Positions 34,449-42,735 of a stretch of 64,000 bases of DNA are shown here, one piece after another. The translations under genes were made by a program, and so were the position numbers. Each line of letters opens with the position of its first letter. Position 1 is the stretch's first letter. This stretch comes from Streptomyces sp. CCM_MD2014 (GTDB lineage: Bacteria; Actinomycetota; Actinomycetes; Streptomycetales; Streptomycetaceae), in contig NZ_CP009754.1 in assembly GCF_000772045.1 (NCBI RefSeq), forward strand, positions 8,060,001 through 8,124,000. The letters run 5' to 3'. The notes beneath the pieces were generated by a model, which saw only the letters and a program-made list of their open reading frames with translations, was not told the DNA's origin and did not search any database.

Positions 34449-34775
34449 GAGGTGACTCCTTCGCTTCGAAGCGGGAGGGGCACCGGAGAACGGCACGGTG
34501 TGGTCCTCGCACCGAGGCGAAGGCGACCGAGCGCCACGCGCACCACCGACGGGCCGTTTCCGGTCGCCGGTGGAAGAGGGGAAGGTCAGACGGCGGCAAC
34601 CGGCGAGCTGGTCGCTCGCGCGGTCGCAACGGTGCGTGTGCCGATGACGTTCATGTCACGAACATAACGCTTCCGGCCCCTGCAGGCACCTGGGTTTTCC
34701 GCAACCGAGGCATCCCGTCCGGCCGTCCCCACCTCGGCACAGCAGCGCCCGGCGGCCCTGCGCCCTCGTAACACC
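34449..34775 (-). promoter_or_regulatory. Leader region of the AlaRS paralogue
   Basis: 327 bp with no full-length gene. It holds a 22-codon ORF (34586-34654) and, next to the AlaRS start, a hairpin at 34457-34477. In the hairpin CTCC-CGCT pairs with AGCG-GGAG across TCGA with a two-base AA bulge, so the ribosome site GGAG is masked. The loop region is the 12-bp palindrome CGCTTCGAAGCG (34462-34473). The rest is GC-rich without another clear signal. Confidence 0.5.
34586..34654 (-). CDS. Possible leader peptide (22 aa)
   Basis: ATG 34654 to TGA 34586 encodes MNVIGTRTVATARATSSPVA followed by AV. It is rich in Ala (five) and Thr (four) and lies 137 nt before the AlaRS-paralogue start. The ribosome site is weak (GTGAC just before ATG), so it may be translated poorly or from a leaderless transcript. 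Alanine codons near the end (ARATSSPVAAV) would fit attenuation by charged tRNA-Ala. This is inferred; it could be chance. Confidence 0.4.
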   Translation of the reverse strand: MNVIGTRTVATARATSSPVAAV

Positions 34776-36242
34776 TCAGTTGTCACCCCGCAGAGGTTTT
34801 GGTACGGCCCCCGCCCACACGGCGGGGGTCCGGCCCGACCACGGCTGTGCCCGTTCGAGCTGTCCGGCGAGGCGGAAGAGGAGGTCCTCGCGCCCGAAAC
34901 CGGCGGCGAACTGCATGCCGACCGGGAGTCCCGTCCCGGTGTCGGCCGTCAGCGGCACGGACATGGCCGGTGTGCCGGCCACGTTGAACGCCATGGTGAA
35001 CGGTGAGCGGTCGTTGAGCCGGTCGATCCAGCCGAGGCCGTCGAGCGCTTCCGCCCCCTCGCCGTAGGCGCCCAGCAGCGGGGGGAGCTCCGGCAGGGTG
35101 GGGGTGAGCAGCAGGTCGTGGGTGCCGAAGAACCCGGCCAGAGCGCGGGCGACGCGGTTGCGCAGGGCGAGGGCGTCGACGAACTGGGGCCCGCTGACCC
35201 GCTGTCCGTAGCGGTGGGCGGCCAGTGTCGACGGCTCGAGGGTCGAGGAGTCGACGGGCCGGCCGAGGGCGGCGGCCAGACCGTCGACGGAGGCCGCTAG
35301 GTTCGCCGTCGAGAGGCGGGCGTTGGCCAGCACGAACTCCTCCCAGCCGGCACCCAGGCCGACCGCGACCTCCTCCGTCCGGTGGCCGAGGGATTCGAGC
35401 AGCCGCACCGTACGCTCCAGCGCGTCGGCCACCGGGGCGGTGGTCCGGCGCCCGCCCCAGGCCTGCGGGAGGACCCCGATCCGCAGGGGTCCCGGAGCGC
35501 GGGTGACTTCCTCCGAGTAAGGGATGCGCGGCTGCTCGGCGAAGTAGGGGTCGCCCGGTTCCGGGCCGCGTATCAGGTCGAGCAGCGCCGCGCTGTCCCG
35601 CACGGTCCGGCTGACGCAGCCCTGGACGGCCAGCCCGTTGAACCCCTCGTCGAGGGCGGGCCCCATGGAGACCCGGCCGCGGGTCGGCTTCAGCCCGAAG
35701 AGGCCGTTGTACGCGGCGGGGATGCGCAGCGAGCCCGCCGCGTCGGTGGCGTGGGCGAGAGGGACCACCCCGGCCGCCACAGCCGCACCCGCGCCGCCAC
35801 TGGATCCGCCGGCGCCGCGGCCGGGGTCCCACGGGTTGCGGGCCGGGCCGTACAGCACCGGTTCCGTGGTGATGCTGTAGGCCAGCTCCGGTGTCGCGGT
35901 CCGCCCGAGGGTCACCAGGCCGGCCCGGCGGAAGCGCCGCATCAGGAAGGAGTCGGAGCGGGCGACGTGCCCGGCCGCCAGACGGCTGCCCATCTCGGTG
36001 CGCCGGCCCGCCATGGAGATGCCGAAGTCCTTGATCAGGAAGGGAACTCCGGCCAGCGGCGTGCTGCCGGGGGCGGGCCGGTCGTCGGCCGGCCAGGTCT
36101 CCACGACCGCCCGGATCGCGGGATCGACCGTCCGTACCGCCTCGCGCGCGGCCGCCTCCACCTCGGCGGGCGACACCTCGCCCTCGGCCATCAGCTCCGC
36201 GAGCCCCACCGCGTCGTGGCGCACGTATTCGGAAACTCTCAC
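34776..36242 (-). CDS. Amidase (amidase-signature family)
   Basis: Hydrolyses carboxamides; 488 residues. The Ser-cisSer-Lys triad is visible: K71 (FLIKDFG), S147/S148 (GAGGSSGGAGAA) and S171 (TDAAGSLRIP). Cytoplasmic. GTG 36242 is preferred over GTG 36248 because GAGGAG then sits five bases upstream; a frame open to 36374 would read through the operator. It is divergent from a TetR gene with an 18-bp palindrome between them. The substrate is unknown; aryl-acylamidases and short-chain amide hydrolases belong to this group. Confidence 0.93.
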   Translation of the reverse strand: MRVSEYVRHDAVGLAELMAEGEVSPAEVEAAAREAVRTVDPAIRAVVETWPADDRPAPGSTPLAGVPFLIKDFGISMAGRRTEMGSRLAAGHVARSDSFLMRRFRRAGLVTLGRTATPELAYSITTEPVLYGPARNPWDPGRGAGGSSGGAGAAVAAGVVPLAHATDAAGSLRIPAAYNGLFGLKPTRGRVSMGPALDEGFNGLAVQGCVSRTVRDSAALLDLIRGPEPGDPYFAEQPRIPYSEEVTRAPGPLRIGVLPQAWGGRRTTAPVADALERTVRLLESLGHRTEEVAVGLGAGWEEFVLANARLSTANLAASVDGLAAALGRPVDSSTLEPSTLAAHRYGQRVSGPQFVDALALRNRVARALAGFFGTHDLLLTPTLPELPPLLGAYGEGAEALDGLGWIDRLNDRSPFTMAFNVAGTPAMSVPLTADTGTGLPVGMQFAAGFGREDLLFRLAGQLERAQPWSGRTPAVWAGAVPKPLRGDN

Positions 36243-36284
36243 TGTCACTCCTCGGAACACAGAACGGTACTGGTGAGTCCCATG

Positions 36285-36302
36285 CGATACCGATCGGTAT
36301 CG
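36285..36302. promoter_or_regulatory. 18-bp palindromic operator, amidase / TetR
   Basis: CGATACCGATCGGTATCG is a perfect palindrome. Related GGTAC half-sites flank it (ACGGTACTGG near 36273-36282 and CTGGTACCGT near 36315-36324), giving three evenly placed elements in the 125-bp divergent promoter. Likely bound by the TetR protein at 36368. Confidence 0.75.
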
Positions 36303-36367
36303 TCCGGGACGGACTGGTACCGTAACAGGAAGGGAAGAGCCCCATCGAGGCACGTCACGGAGCAGGG

Positions 36368-36955
36368 ATGACATCGACCGCCGCCAGGCCGGGCAGAGTG
36401 GCGAAGCTGCCGCCGCGTGAGCGCATCCTCGACGCGGCCGAGGAGCTGTTCCAGAGAGAGGGCATCCAGCGCGTCGGCGTCCAGGCCGTCGCCGAGAAGG
36501 CCGAGACCACCAAGATGGCGATCTACCGGCACTTCGAGACCAAGGACGCGCTGGTCGCGGAGTGGCTGCGGATCCTGGCCGCCGAGTACCAGGCGGCCTT
36601 CGACCGGGTCGAGGCCGAACACCCCGGCCGGCCCCGGGAGCAGATCCTGGGCCTGGCCCGCTTCATCGCGGAGGGCCTGCCGTCGCTCTCGTACCGGGGC
36701 TGCCCCTTCATCAACTCGCTCGCCGAACTTCCCGACCGCTCCCACCCCGCGCGGAGGGTGATCGAGGAGCACAAGGCGCACCAGACCCGCAGACTGGTCG
36801 GCATGTGCGCCGAGGCCGGGCTGCCCGACCCCGAGCAGGTCGCCGCTCAGATCACCTTCGTACTCGAGGGCGCTCAGGTCAGCACGCAGAACGGAAGCAT
36901 CGACCGGGCGGGGGAGCGGTTGATGCGCATCGTCGAGGCGATCCTCGACCAGTAG
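36368..36955 (+). CDS. TetR-family regulator
   Basis: 195 residues: helix-turn-helix at about 18-62 (IQRVGVQAVAEKAETTKMAIYRHFETKD) and a ligand domain with the YRGCPFINSLAELPD segment common in a broad TetR_C group. ATG 36368 has GGAG upstream. Divergent from the amidase gene, so it probably represses it and itself through the palindrome cluster at 36273-36324. Ends before a strong shared terminator. Effector unknown, possibly the amide substrate. Confidence 0.92.
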   Translation: MTSTAARPGRVAKLPPRERILDAAEELFQREGIQRVGVQAVAEKAETTKMAIYRHFETKDALVAEWLRILAAEYQAAFDRVEAEHPGRPREQILGLARFIAEGLPSLSYRGCPFINSLAELPDRSHPARRVIEEHKAHQTRRLVGMCAEAGLPDPEQVAAQITFVLEGAQVSTQNGSIDRAGERLMRIVEAILDQ

Positions 36956-36968
36956 TCCCGGGCAGAAG

Positions 36969-36996
36969 CGGCCCCCGGCGCGCAGGCCGGGGGCCG
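36969..36996. terminator. Bidirectional hairpin terminator
   Basis: An 11-bp perfect stem (CGGCCCCCGGC with GCCGGGGGCCG) around GCGCAG, between the convergent TetR and GH84 genes. Confidence 0.8.
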
Positions 36997-37027
36997 GTGG
37001 TGACGGGGCGGCGTCAGTGCGCGTCCG

Positions 37028-39430
37028 TCAGGGGGCGGGCGTTCCGTAGACACCCATCTCGTACAGCGAGTAGCCCCAGGTCGTCTTCCGCTTCACCCCC
37101 TGCATCCGCACGTACCGCACGGTCTCGCCGGAGTCCACCCGGACGACGTCGTTGCCGCAGGCCTCCGGGCGCCGGGTGGACACGGTCCGCCAGGTCACGC
37201 CGTCGGGCGAGGTCTGGACGGCGTACTCCGCCGCGCAGGCGCCCTCCCAGGCCAAGGTCACCGCCGCGACCTCGGCCGGGGCCGCGAGCTGGACCTGCAC
37301 CCACTCGTCGTCGGAGTAGCCGGACGCCCAACGGGTGCCCAGTTCGCCGTCGTTGACGTACCGGGCCGCCAGCCGGTCGAGGTCCTGCTCGACGCTGGAC
37401 GCGGACGCGGTCCCCGCGAGGGCCAGGTTCTCCCCGCCGCCCGCGGAGTCCCACAGCCGCAGCCGTAGCTCGGCCTGGACCAGGAAGGCGTCGAGCACAC
37501 CGTCACCGACCTTCGGCTGGACCTTGCCCCACGAGTTGCGCGGCGGATCGACCCGCACCGCCCGGGCCTGCTCCCGGAGCCTGTTGGACTCGGCGAGCAG
37601 CCGGTCCGAGGTCTCCTCGTCGCCCTCCTGCCGCGCCGCGAGCGCGTCGAGCATGGCCTCCATGGCCCCGCCCCACAGCTCGGTCGCGTCCAGCCAGGGC
37701 GCCGCGTCGACCGTGAAACCCTCGTCCACCGCGCCGCCGCGGATCGTGGCCGGTGCCCGCTCGATCGCGCTCGCGTAGGTACGCAGCGCCTCGACGGCCT
37801 CGGCGCGCCCGCCCTCGTCCCAGGCCGTCCAGAACCGCTCGACGCGCCGGGCGAGTTCGGGTGCCTGCGGCTGCCAGGGGGTGGCCCCGAAGGTCGGTGC
37901 CATGTGCTCCAGGTCGCCGAGGACGAGCAGCGCGTCGGTGGCCTCGGGATCGCCGCCGGCCAGGTAGGACATGGCGCGCGGCCAGTTCGTGTCCGCGTCG
38001 TACGCCCGGTCGTTCCAGGTGAAGTCCGCGGTGCCGAAGACGGCGACCTTGCTGGCGTACGGCTGGTTCATGGGGTTGGCGACGATGCCGGAGAGATGCT
38101 CGGACAGGCCGGCCTCGCGCTTGTCGTACGGGGCGAGCAGCAGCCGCCCGCTGGTGTTGCCGAAGTCGTTGACCGGGTAGTTGTCCCAGACGAAGACCTT
38201 GCGGCCGAAGAGCCTGGAGACCTGGTCCGCCTCGTCGTTGGTGATCTTCGGCGGGACGACGGCCGTGCCGGTCCACATCACCACGACCGCCGGGTCCAGC
38301 GTCTCGCGCATCGTCTGCTTGTAAGCGGTGTCGGTGAGGTCGCCGTATTCGGTGGGCACCATCTGCAGGGGCTGGACGCCCTCGTGGCCTGCGACGAAGT
38401 TGTGCTGCACGTCGTTGAGCAGGTCGACCTGGGCCCTGGCGGCCGCCGCGCGGCCGGGCTCGCCGTACGCGGCCCGGTCGCCCTCGCAGTTCCAGCGGGT
38501 GTAGCTGATGTCGTCGAGCGGGATGGAGAAGGCGCGCGTCCCCAGGTCGTACAGCGCCTGGAGCTTGGCCTTCAGCGCCGCGCGGTCGGCCGGGTCGGAG
38601 TAGCAGACGGACTCGCCGGGGGAGACGGCGAAGGTGAAGCGCACGTGGTTCTCCGTGGCCCGGTTCACCAGCTCGCCCAGCTCCGCCAGCTTGTCCGCGG
38701 GGTAGGGCTCGCGCCACTTGCCCCGGTGGTAGGGGTCGTCCTTGGGGGCGTAGATGTACGTGTTGGCCTTGACGTCCCCGTAGAAGTCCATCTGGTCGAG
38801 GCGTTCGGCGTGCGTCCACGGCTGTCCGTAGAACCCCTCGATGGTGCCGCGCAACGGCATCGAGGGGTGGTCGCTCGCCCGGACACCCGCCACCTTCCAG
38901 CGTTCGTCACCCGCCCGGACGAAGAGCTGGCGGAGGGTCTGCACGGCGTAGAACTGCCCGGCGGCGTCCGTGCCGCCGAGGGCGATCCGCTTGTCCCGCC
39001 CCGCACCGAGGACGCGCAGGGCGTAGCCCTCCGCGTGGTCCGGCACCGTCGTGTCGCCGAGCGTCCGGGCGATGTCGGTCCGCGTGGCCGGGCCGAGCCG
39101 TACGGTGAGCAGTCCGGCGGACGCCGGGGGAACGTTTCCGGGGGCGACGACGTCCACCCGGTGGGCGCCGTGGGCTTTCAACTCCCGCACCAGACGGGTC
39201 CGGGCGGCGGCGTCCGTGTCCCGGTCCGCCACGACGAGCACCCGGTCGGTCACCGGAACGTCGTCACCTGCACGGCTGAGGGACTGGGGGGTCGGTGAGA
39301 CCGGCGGGACCCTGGACGCCGCGGCGGCAGGCGCGTCGTCGGCGGCGGCCGGGAGCGTCTCGACTGCCAGGGTGCTTGCCAGTGCAAAGCATACGCCGAG
39401 CGTCGTCAGCGTTTTCGTGCGTCTTCCCAT
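37028..39430 (-). CDS. Secreted GH84 beta-N-acetylglucosaminidase with C-terminal CBM32-like domain
   Basis: Cleaves beta-linked GlcNAc from glycans (NagJ / O-GlcNAcase / hyaluronidase family). 800 residues: signal peptide (about 1-31), N-terminal GH20b-like domain (about 40-180), GH84 TIM barrel with the catalytic Asp pair at about D306-D307 (SIPLDDISYTRW), a helical region, and an F5/8-type carbohydrate-binding domain at the end (about 655-800). ATG 39430 has GGAGGG upstream. A DasR-type site lies 13 bp before the start. Divergent from the GH20 gene, consistent with joint induction by GlcNAc. Confidence 0.94.
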   Translation of the reverse strand: MGRRTKTLTTLGVCFALASTLAVETLPAAADDAPAAAASRVPPVSPTPQSLSRAGDDVPVTDRVLVVADRDTDAAARTRLVRELKAHGAHRVDVVAPGNVPPASAGLLTVRLGPATRTDIARTLGDTTVPDHAEGYALRVLGAGRDKRIALGGTDAAGQFYAVQTLRQLFVRAGDERWKVAGVRASDHPSMPLRGTIEGFYGQPWTHAERLDQMDFYGDVKANTYIYAPKDDPYHRGKWREPYPADKLAELGELVNRATENHVRFTFAVSPGESVCYSDPADRAALKAKLQALYDLGTRAFSIPLDDISYTRWNCEGDRAAYGEPGRAAAARAQVDLLNDVQHNFVAGHEGVQPLQMVPTEYGDLTDTAYKQTMRETLDPAVVVMWTGTAVVPPKITNDEADQVSRLFGRKVFVWDNYPVNDFGNTSGRLLLAPYDKREAGLSEHLSGIVANPMNQPYASKVAVFGTADFTWNDRAYDADTNWPRAMSYLAGGDPEATDALLVLGDLEHMAPTFGATPWQPQAPELARRVERFWTAWDEGGRAEAVEALRTYASAIERAPATIRGGAVDEGFTVDAAPWLDATELWGGAMEAMLDALAARQEGDEETSDRLLAESNRLREQARAVRVDPPRNSWGKVQPKVGDGVLDAFLVQAELRLRLWDSAGGGENLALAGTASASSVEQDLDRLAARYVNDGELGTRWASGYSDDEWVQVQLAAPAEVAAVTLAWEGACAAEYAVQTSPDGVTWRTVSTRRPEACGNDVVRVDSGETVRYVRMQGVKRKTTWGYSLYEMGVYGTPAP

Positions 39431-39442
39431 GGGCCCTCCAGG

Positions 39443-39458
39443 CTTGGTCTGGACCAGG
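39443..39458. promoter_or_regulatory. DasR-type site (dre) next to GH84
   Basis: Core TGGTCTGGACCA (39445-39456) matches the consensus core TGGTCTAGACCA at 11 of 12 positions. It lies 13-28 bp before the GH84 start. Confidence 0.72.
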
Positions 39459-39515
39459 TGATCAGCCGTTTCTCCAGGGATGATGCGGCACGACCGGAGG
39501 GAGACGTAAGACGTA

Positions 39516-39531
39516 TGGGGTCTAGACCTCT
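39516..39531. promoter_or_regulatory. DasR-type site (dre) between GH84 and GH20
   Basis: TGGGGTCTAGACCTCT, with a perfect GGTCTAGACC core (39519-39528); consensus ACTGGTCTAGACCACT. About 85 bp from GH84 and 97 bp from GH20, so it can serve both promoters. Confidence 0.8.
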
Positions 39532-39627
39532 TTGAGGCATGCCTTTACTCTGGCCAACATCGTTCCCCGGGCGCCGATTTGGCATGCCCGGCTCATGGAT
39601 CGGGCTGAGGCTCATGGAGAGGTGGCC

Positions 39628-41604
39628 ATGAAAGTCGGACGACGACGCGGCATCGTGGCAGCGATCTGCTCGATGACGGCCCTCGCGGCCGCACTGCTCC
39701 CGGGCACGACCGCCGCCGGAGCCCCGGACCCGGGCACGGCCGTGGCCCCGGCCATGGCAGAGGCCCCGGCAGTGCTCCCCGCGCTGCGGGAATGGCGGGC
39801 GGAGAGCGGGCAGTTCAAGCTTGCCCCGGGCGCCCGGATCGTGCTCGGCCACGCCGACGCCACGACTGCCGCCGACGCGCGCAGGTTCGCGGCCGAGTTG
39901 CGCGAGGTCACCGGGCGGACCCTTGCGGTGGTCACGGCACGGGCCGGCAGACCGGGCGACATCGTGCTGCGCCAGGACGCCACCGCGCACCGGGACCTGG
40001 GCGACGAGGGCTACCGGCTGCGCTCCGGCGACCGGCTGACCGTCACCGGCGCCACCTCCGCCGGCGTCTTCTACGGCACCCGCACGGTCCTGCAACTCCT
40101 GCGCGGGGACGGCACCGCACCCGCCGGCGCGACCCGCGACGTGCCGGAGTACCGCGAGCGCGGCGTCGGCGTCTGCGCCTGCTACATCCACATCTCCCTG
40201 GACTGGTTCGAGCGGCTCATGCGCGACATGGCGCAGCAGAAGCTCAACCAGCTATGGATCGAGGCCAAGGTCAAGAGCGACGTCGACCCCGAGTCGGCGT
40301 TCTGGGGCTACTACACCAAGGACGAGGTGCGCCGTCTGGTCGCGATGGCCGAGCGCCACCACATCGAGCTGATCCCCGAGATCAACTCGCCCGGCCACAT
40401 GGACCCGTACCTGGAGCACCACCCCGAACTGCAGCTGAAGGACAAGAACGGCGAGGCGTCCCCGCCGCGCCTCGACATCACCCGTCCGGAGGCGTTCACC
40501 TACTACACCTCGCTCGTGGACGAGGCGCTCGACGTTTGGGACGCCGGTTCCTGGCACATGGGCGCCGACGAGTACATGATCGGCTCCGCCTATCCCGACT
40601 TCCCGCAGCTCCAGGCCTACGCCACCGAGAAGTTCGGCGCCGGGGCCACGCCGGACGACGCCTTCGCCGACTTCGTGAACCGGGTGGGCGAGCACGTCCG
40701 CGCGGAGGACCGCACGCTCCGCATCTGGAACGACGGGCTCCTCGGGCGCAACACGGTCGTCCCGCTCGACCGGGACGTCGCCGTGGAACACTGGCTCGGC
40801 GGCGGCAGCACACAGAAGCCGTCCGCCCTCCTCGCCGAGGGGCGTCCGGTGATGAACTCCGCGTACGCGCTCTACCTCGTGCGCGGCGGCTTCACCATGA
40901 ACACCCGGCAGCTGTACGACTCCGGCTGGACGCCGCTGCGTTTCGAGGGGGAGACACTCACCACCCGGCCCGCCAACCTCACCGGCGCCAAGATCTCCAT
41001 GTGGCCCGACAACGGAGCAGCCGAGACGGAGAACGAGGTCGAGGCCAAGGCGTTCATGCCCCTGCGCTTCATCGCGCAGGCCACCTGGGGCGGGCCGCGC
41101 CCCAGCGCCTCCTACGAGGACTTCGAGGCCCTGGCACGCGGCATCGGACACGCGCCGGGCTGGTCGAACACCGACCGCAGGCCCCTGCCCGACGGCACGT
41201 ACGCCCTGGCCGGCCCCGGCCGCCGGAGTCTGTCACCCACGGCCGACGCGGCCGGCTCCACGGTCGCCTTCGTGTCCGGCGACAGCTCGGCGTGGGACCT
41301 CACCGCCACCGCCGACGGCTACTACACGCTCCGCTCGACACGGACCGGCCTGTGCCTGGACGCCGACCGCGGCAAGCGCTACCTGGGCGCCCCGCTCGAG
41401 CCCGGAGCGGAACTCACCCAGGAGACCTGCGCCGCGGACCGGCGCACCCAGCGCTGGCAGCTGACGACGCGCGGCGGCGCGCTGACGCTCACGAACGCCG
41501 TCTCCCAACTGGTGCTCGCGGCGGACGGCGCCTACGGCACCGCCGTGCAGGCGGCACCGGACACGACCGCCCCGACCCGGGTGCGGGCCGTACCGCGCGG
41601 CTGA
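39628..41604 (+). CDS. Secreted GH20 beta-N-acetylhexosaminidase with ricin-type C-terminus
   Basis: Exo-acting hexosaminidase releasing GlcNAc/GalNAc. 658 residues: signal peptide (about 1-38), GH20b domain (about 50-165), GH20 barrel with the catalytic Asp-Glu at about D314-E315 (SWHMGADEYMIG), and a C-terminal beta-trefoil (about 525-655; LRSTRTGLCLDADRG, TQRWQLTTRGG) that should bind sugar. ATG 39628 has AGAGGTGG upstream; a frame open from 39532 is less likely. Paired with divergent GH84 behind shared DasR-type sites, pointing to chitin or glycan GlcNAc scavenging. Confidence 0.94.
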   Translation: MKVGRRRGIVAAICSMTALAAALLPGTTAAGAPDPGTAVAPAMAEAPAVLPALREWRAESGQFKLAPGARIVLGHADATTAADARRFAAELREVTGRTLAVVTARAGRPGDIVLRQDATAHRDLGDEGYRLRSGDRLTVTGATSAGVFYGTRTVLQLLRGDGTAPAGATRDVPEYRERGVGVCACYIHISLDWFERLMRDMAQQKLNQLWIEAKVKSDVDPESAFWGYYTKDEVRRLVAMAERHHIELIPEINSPGHMDPYLEHHPELQLKDKNGEASPPRLDITRPEAFTYYTSLVDEALDVWDAGSWHMGADEYMIGSAYPDFPQLQAYATEKFGAGATPDDAFADFVNRVGEHVRAEDRTLRIWNDGLLGRNTVVPLDRDVAVEHWLGGGSTQKPSALLAEGRPVMNSAYALYLVRGGFTMNTRQLYDSGWTPLRFEGETLTTRPANLTGAKISMWPDNGAAETENEVEAKAFMPLRFIAQATWGGPRPSASYEDFEALARGIGHAPGWSNTDRRPLPDGTYALAGPGRRSLSPTADAAGSTVAFVSGDSSAWDLTATADGYYTLRSTRTGLCLDADRGKRYLGAPLEPGAELTQETCAADRRTQRWQLTTRGGALTLTNAVSQLVLAADGAYGTAVQAAPDTTAPTRVRAVPRG

Positions 41605-41632
41605 CCCGGCCGCCCCGGCCCGCGGGCGACGG

Positions 41633-42607
41633 TCAGCGCCGCGGGGCGTGCCCGGTGCCGCGGTCGTCGTCACCCCGCGGTCCCGTCGCCCAGGAGGGGA
41701 GCCAGGTGTCCTCGGGCAGCGGGTCCAGGCTCGCGAAGTGGCTGACCACCGCCCGGAGCCCCGGGTGCGGATTCTCCCGGGGGAGGAGCAGCGAGAGCGG
41801 GTAGGCGAGCGTCGGACGCACGATCGGGATGCGGCGCAGGTCGTGGCTCGCCGGCCAGACGTACCGGTCGCGGGAGCCCACGAGGGTGGCCACGTCGTCG
41901 GAGTCGGCGAGGATGTCGAGGAGCACCTCGTTGCCGAAGTTCGGGCCCGTGGCGTCCACGCGGAGGCCGAACGCCGCGGTGAGCTGATTGTAGAAGTCCG
42001 CCCACTCGCTGCCCGGCGCGATGCCGGGCACCCAGATCCGGTGCCCGCGCAGCCGGGCCGGTGTCACGGCGCGTGCGGGGGCGAGCGGGTGCCTCGGACC
42101 GACGACGAGTTCCAGCGGGGAGTGGAAGGCGTGGATCATCCGCACCTCGCGCGGCAGGGTGGCCGGGTCGGTCACCGAGCGGAAGGAGGCGTCCACGTCG
42201 CCGGCCTGCACGGCGGCCACCGCGAGCCGCGGATCGTCGACCTTGAGCGTCACCACGTCGAGCTCGGTCCCGGGATGCGAGCGCCAGTAGTCGTGCAGGA
42301 TGACGGCCTGCGCGCTCCGCAGGCCCAGAACGTCGATGCGCAGGGCCCGCGAGCCCCGCCGGATCGCGGCGACGGCGCGGTCGACGTCCGCGACGATGTT
42401 CCGGGCGTGCGCCAGGAAGGCCTGGCCGTCGAGCGTCAGCTCGACCCCTCGGGCGGTACGGGTGAACAACCGGACGTCGAGGGTGCGTTCGAGGGCCGCG
42501 ATCCGCTTCGAGACCGCCTGCTGCGTCACGCCGAGCTCGTCGGCCGCGTGCCGCAGCTGTCCCAGCTCGGCCGCGCGGACGAACGACCGCACCGCCTCGG
42601 TATCCAT
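41633..42607 (-). CDS. LysR-family regulator
   Basis: 324 residues: N-terminal winged helix (about 1-60; GQLRHAADELGVTQQAVSKRIAALE) and a LysR effector domain (about 85-300). The last 25 residues are polar and disordered. Start taken at ATG 42607; an ATG four codons earlier (42619) is equally possible because neither has a strong ribosome site. Divergent across about 130 bp from a secreted endonuclease/phosphatase-family gene, its most likely target. Converges with GH20. Function of the regulon unknown. Confidence 0.9.
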   Translation of the reverse strand: MDTEAVRSFVRAAELGQLRHAADELGVTQQAVSKRIAALERTLDVRLFTRTARGVELTLDGQAFLAHARNIVADVDRAVAAIRRGSRALRIDVLGLRSAQAVILHDYWRSHPGTELDVVTLKVDDPRLAVAAVQAGDVDASFRSVTDPATLPREVRMIHAFHSPLELVVGPRHPLAPARAVTPARLRGHRIWVPGIAPGSEWADFYNQLTAAFGLRVDATGPNFGNEVLLDILADSDDVATLVGSRDRYVWPASHDLRRIPIVRPTLAYPLSLLLPRENPHPGLRAVVSHFASLDPLPEDTWLPSWATGPRGDDDRGTGHAPRR

Positions 42608-42735
42608 GGCGGCGAGCATAGGGCGTGCCCGACCGGCGCGGAGACCGGCACCGCGGCGCCGGGGCCCGCACCTTCGTGCCATAACCTCGTGCGTGGGAAC
42701 GTCGGTTGCCATGTGTCCACACCGAGGAGGCGGCG

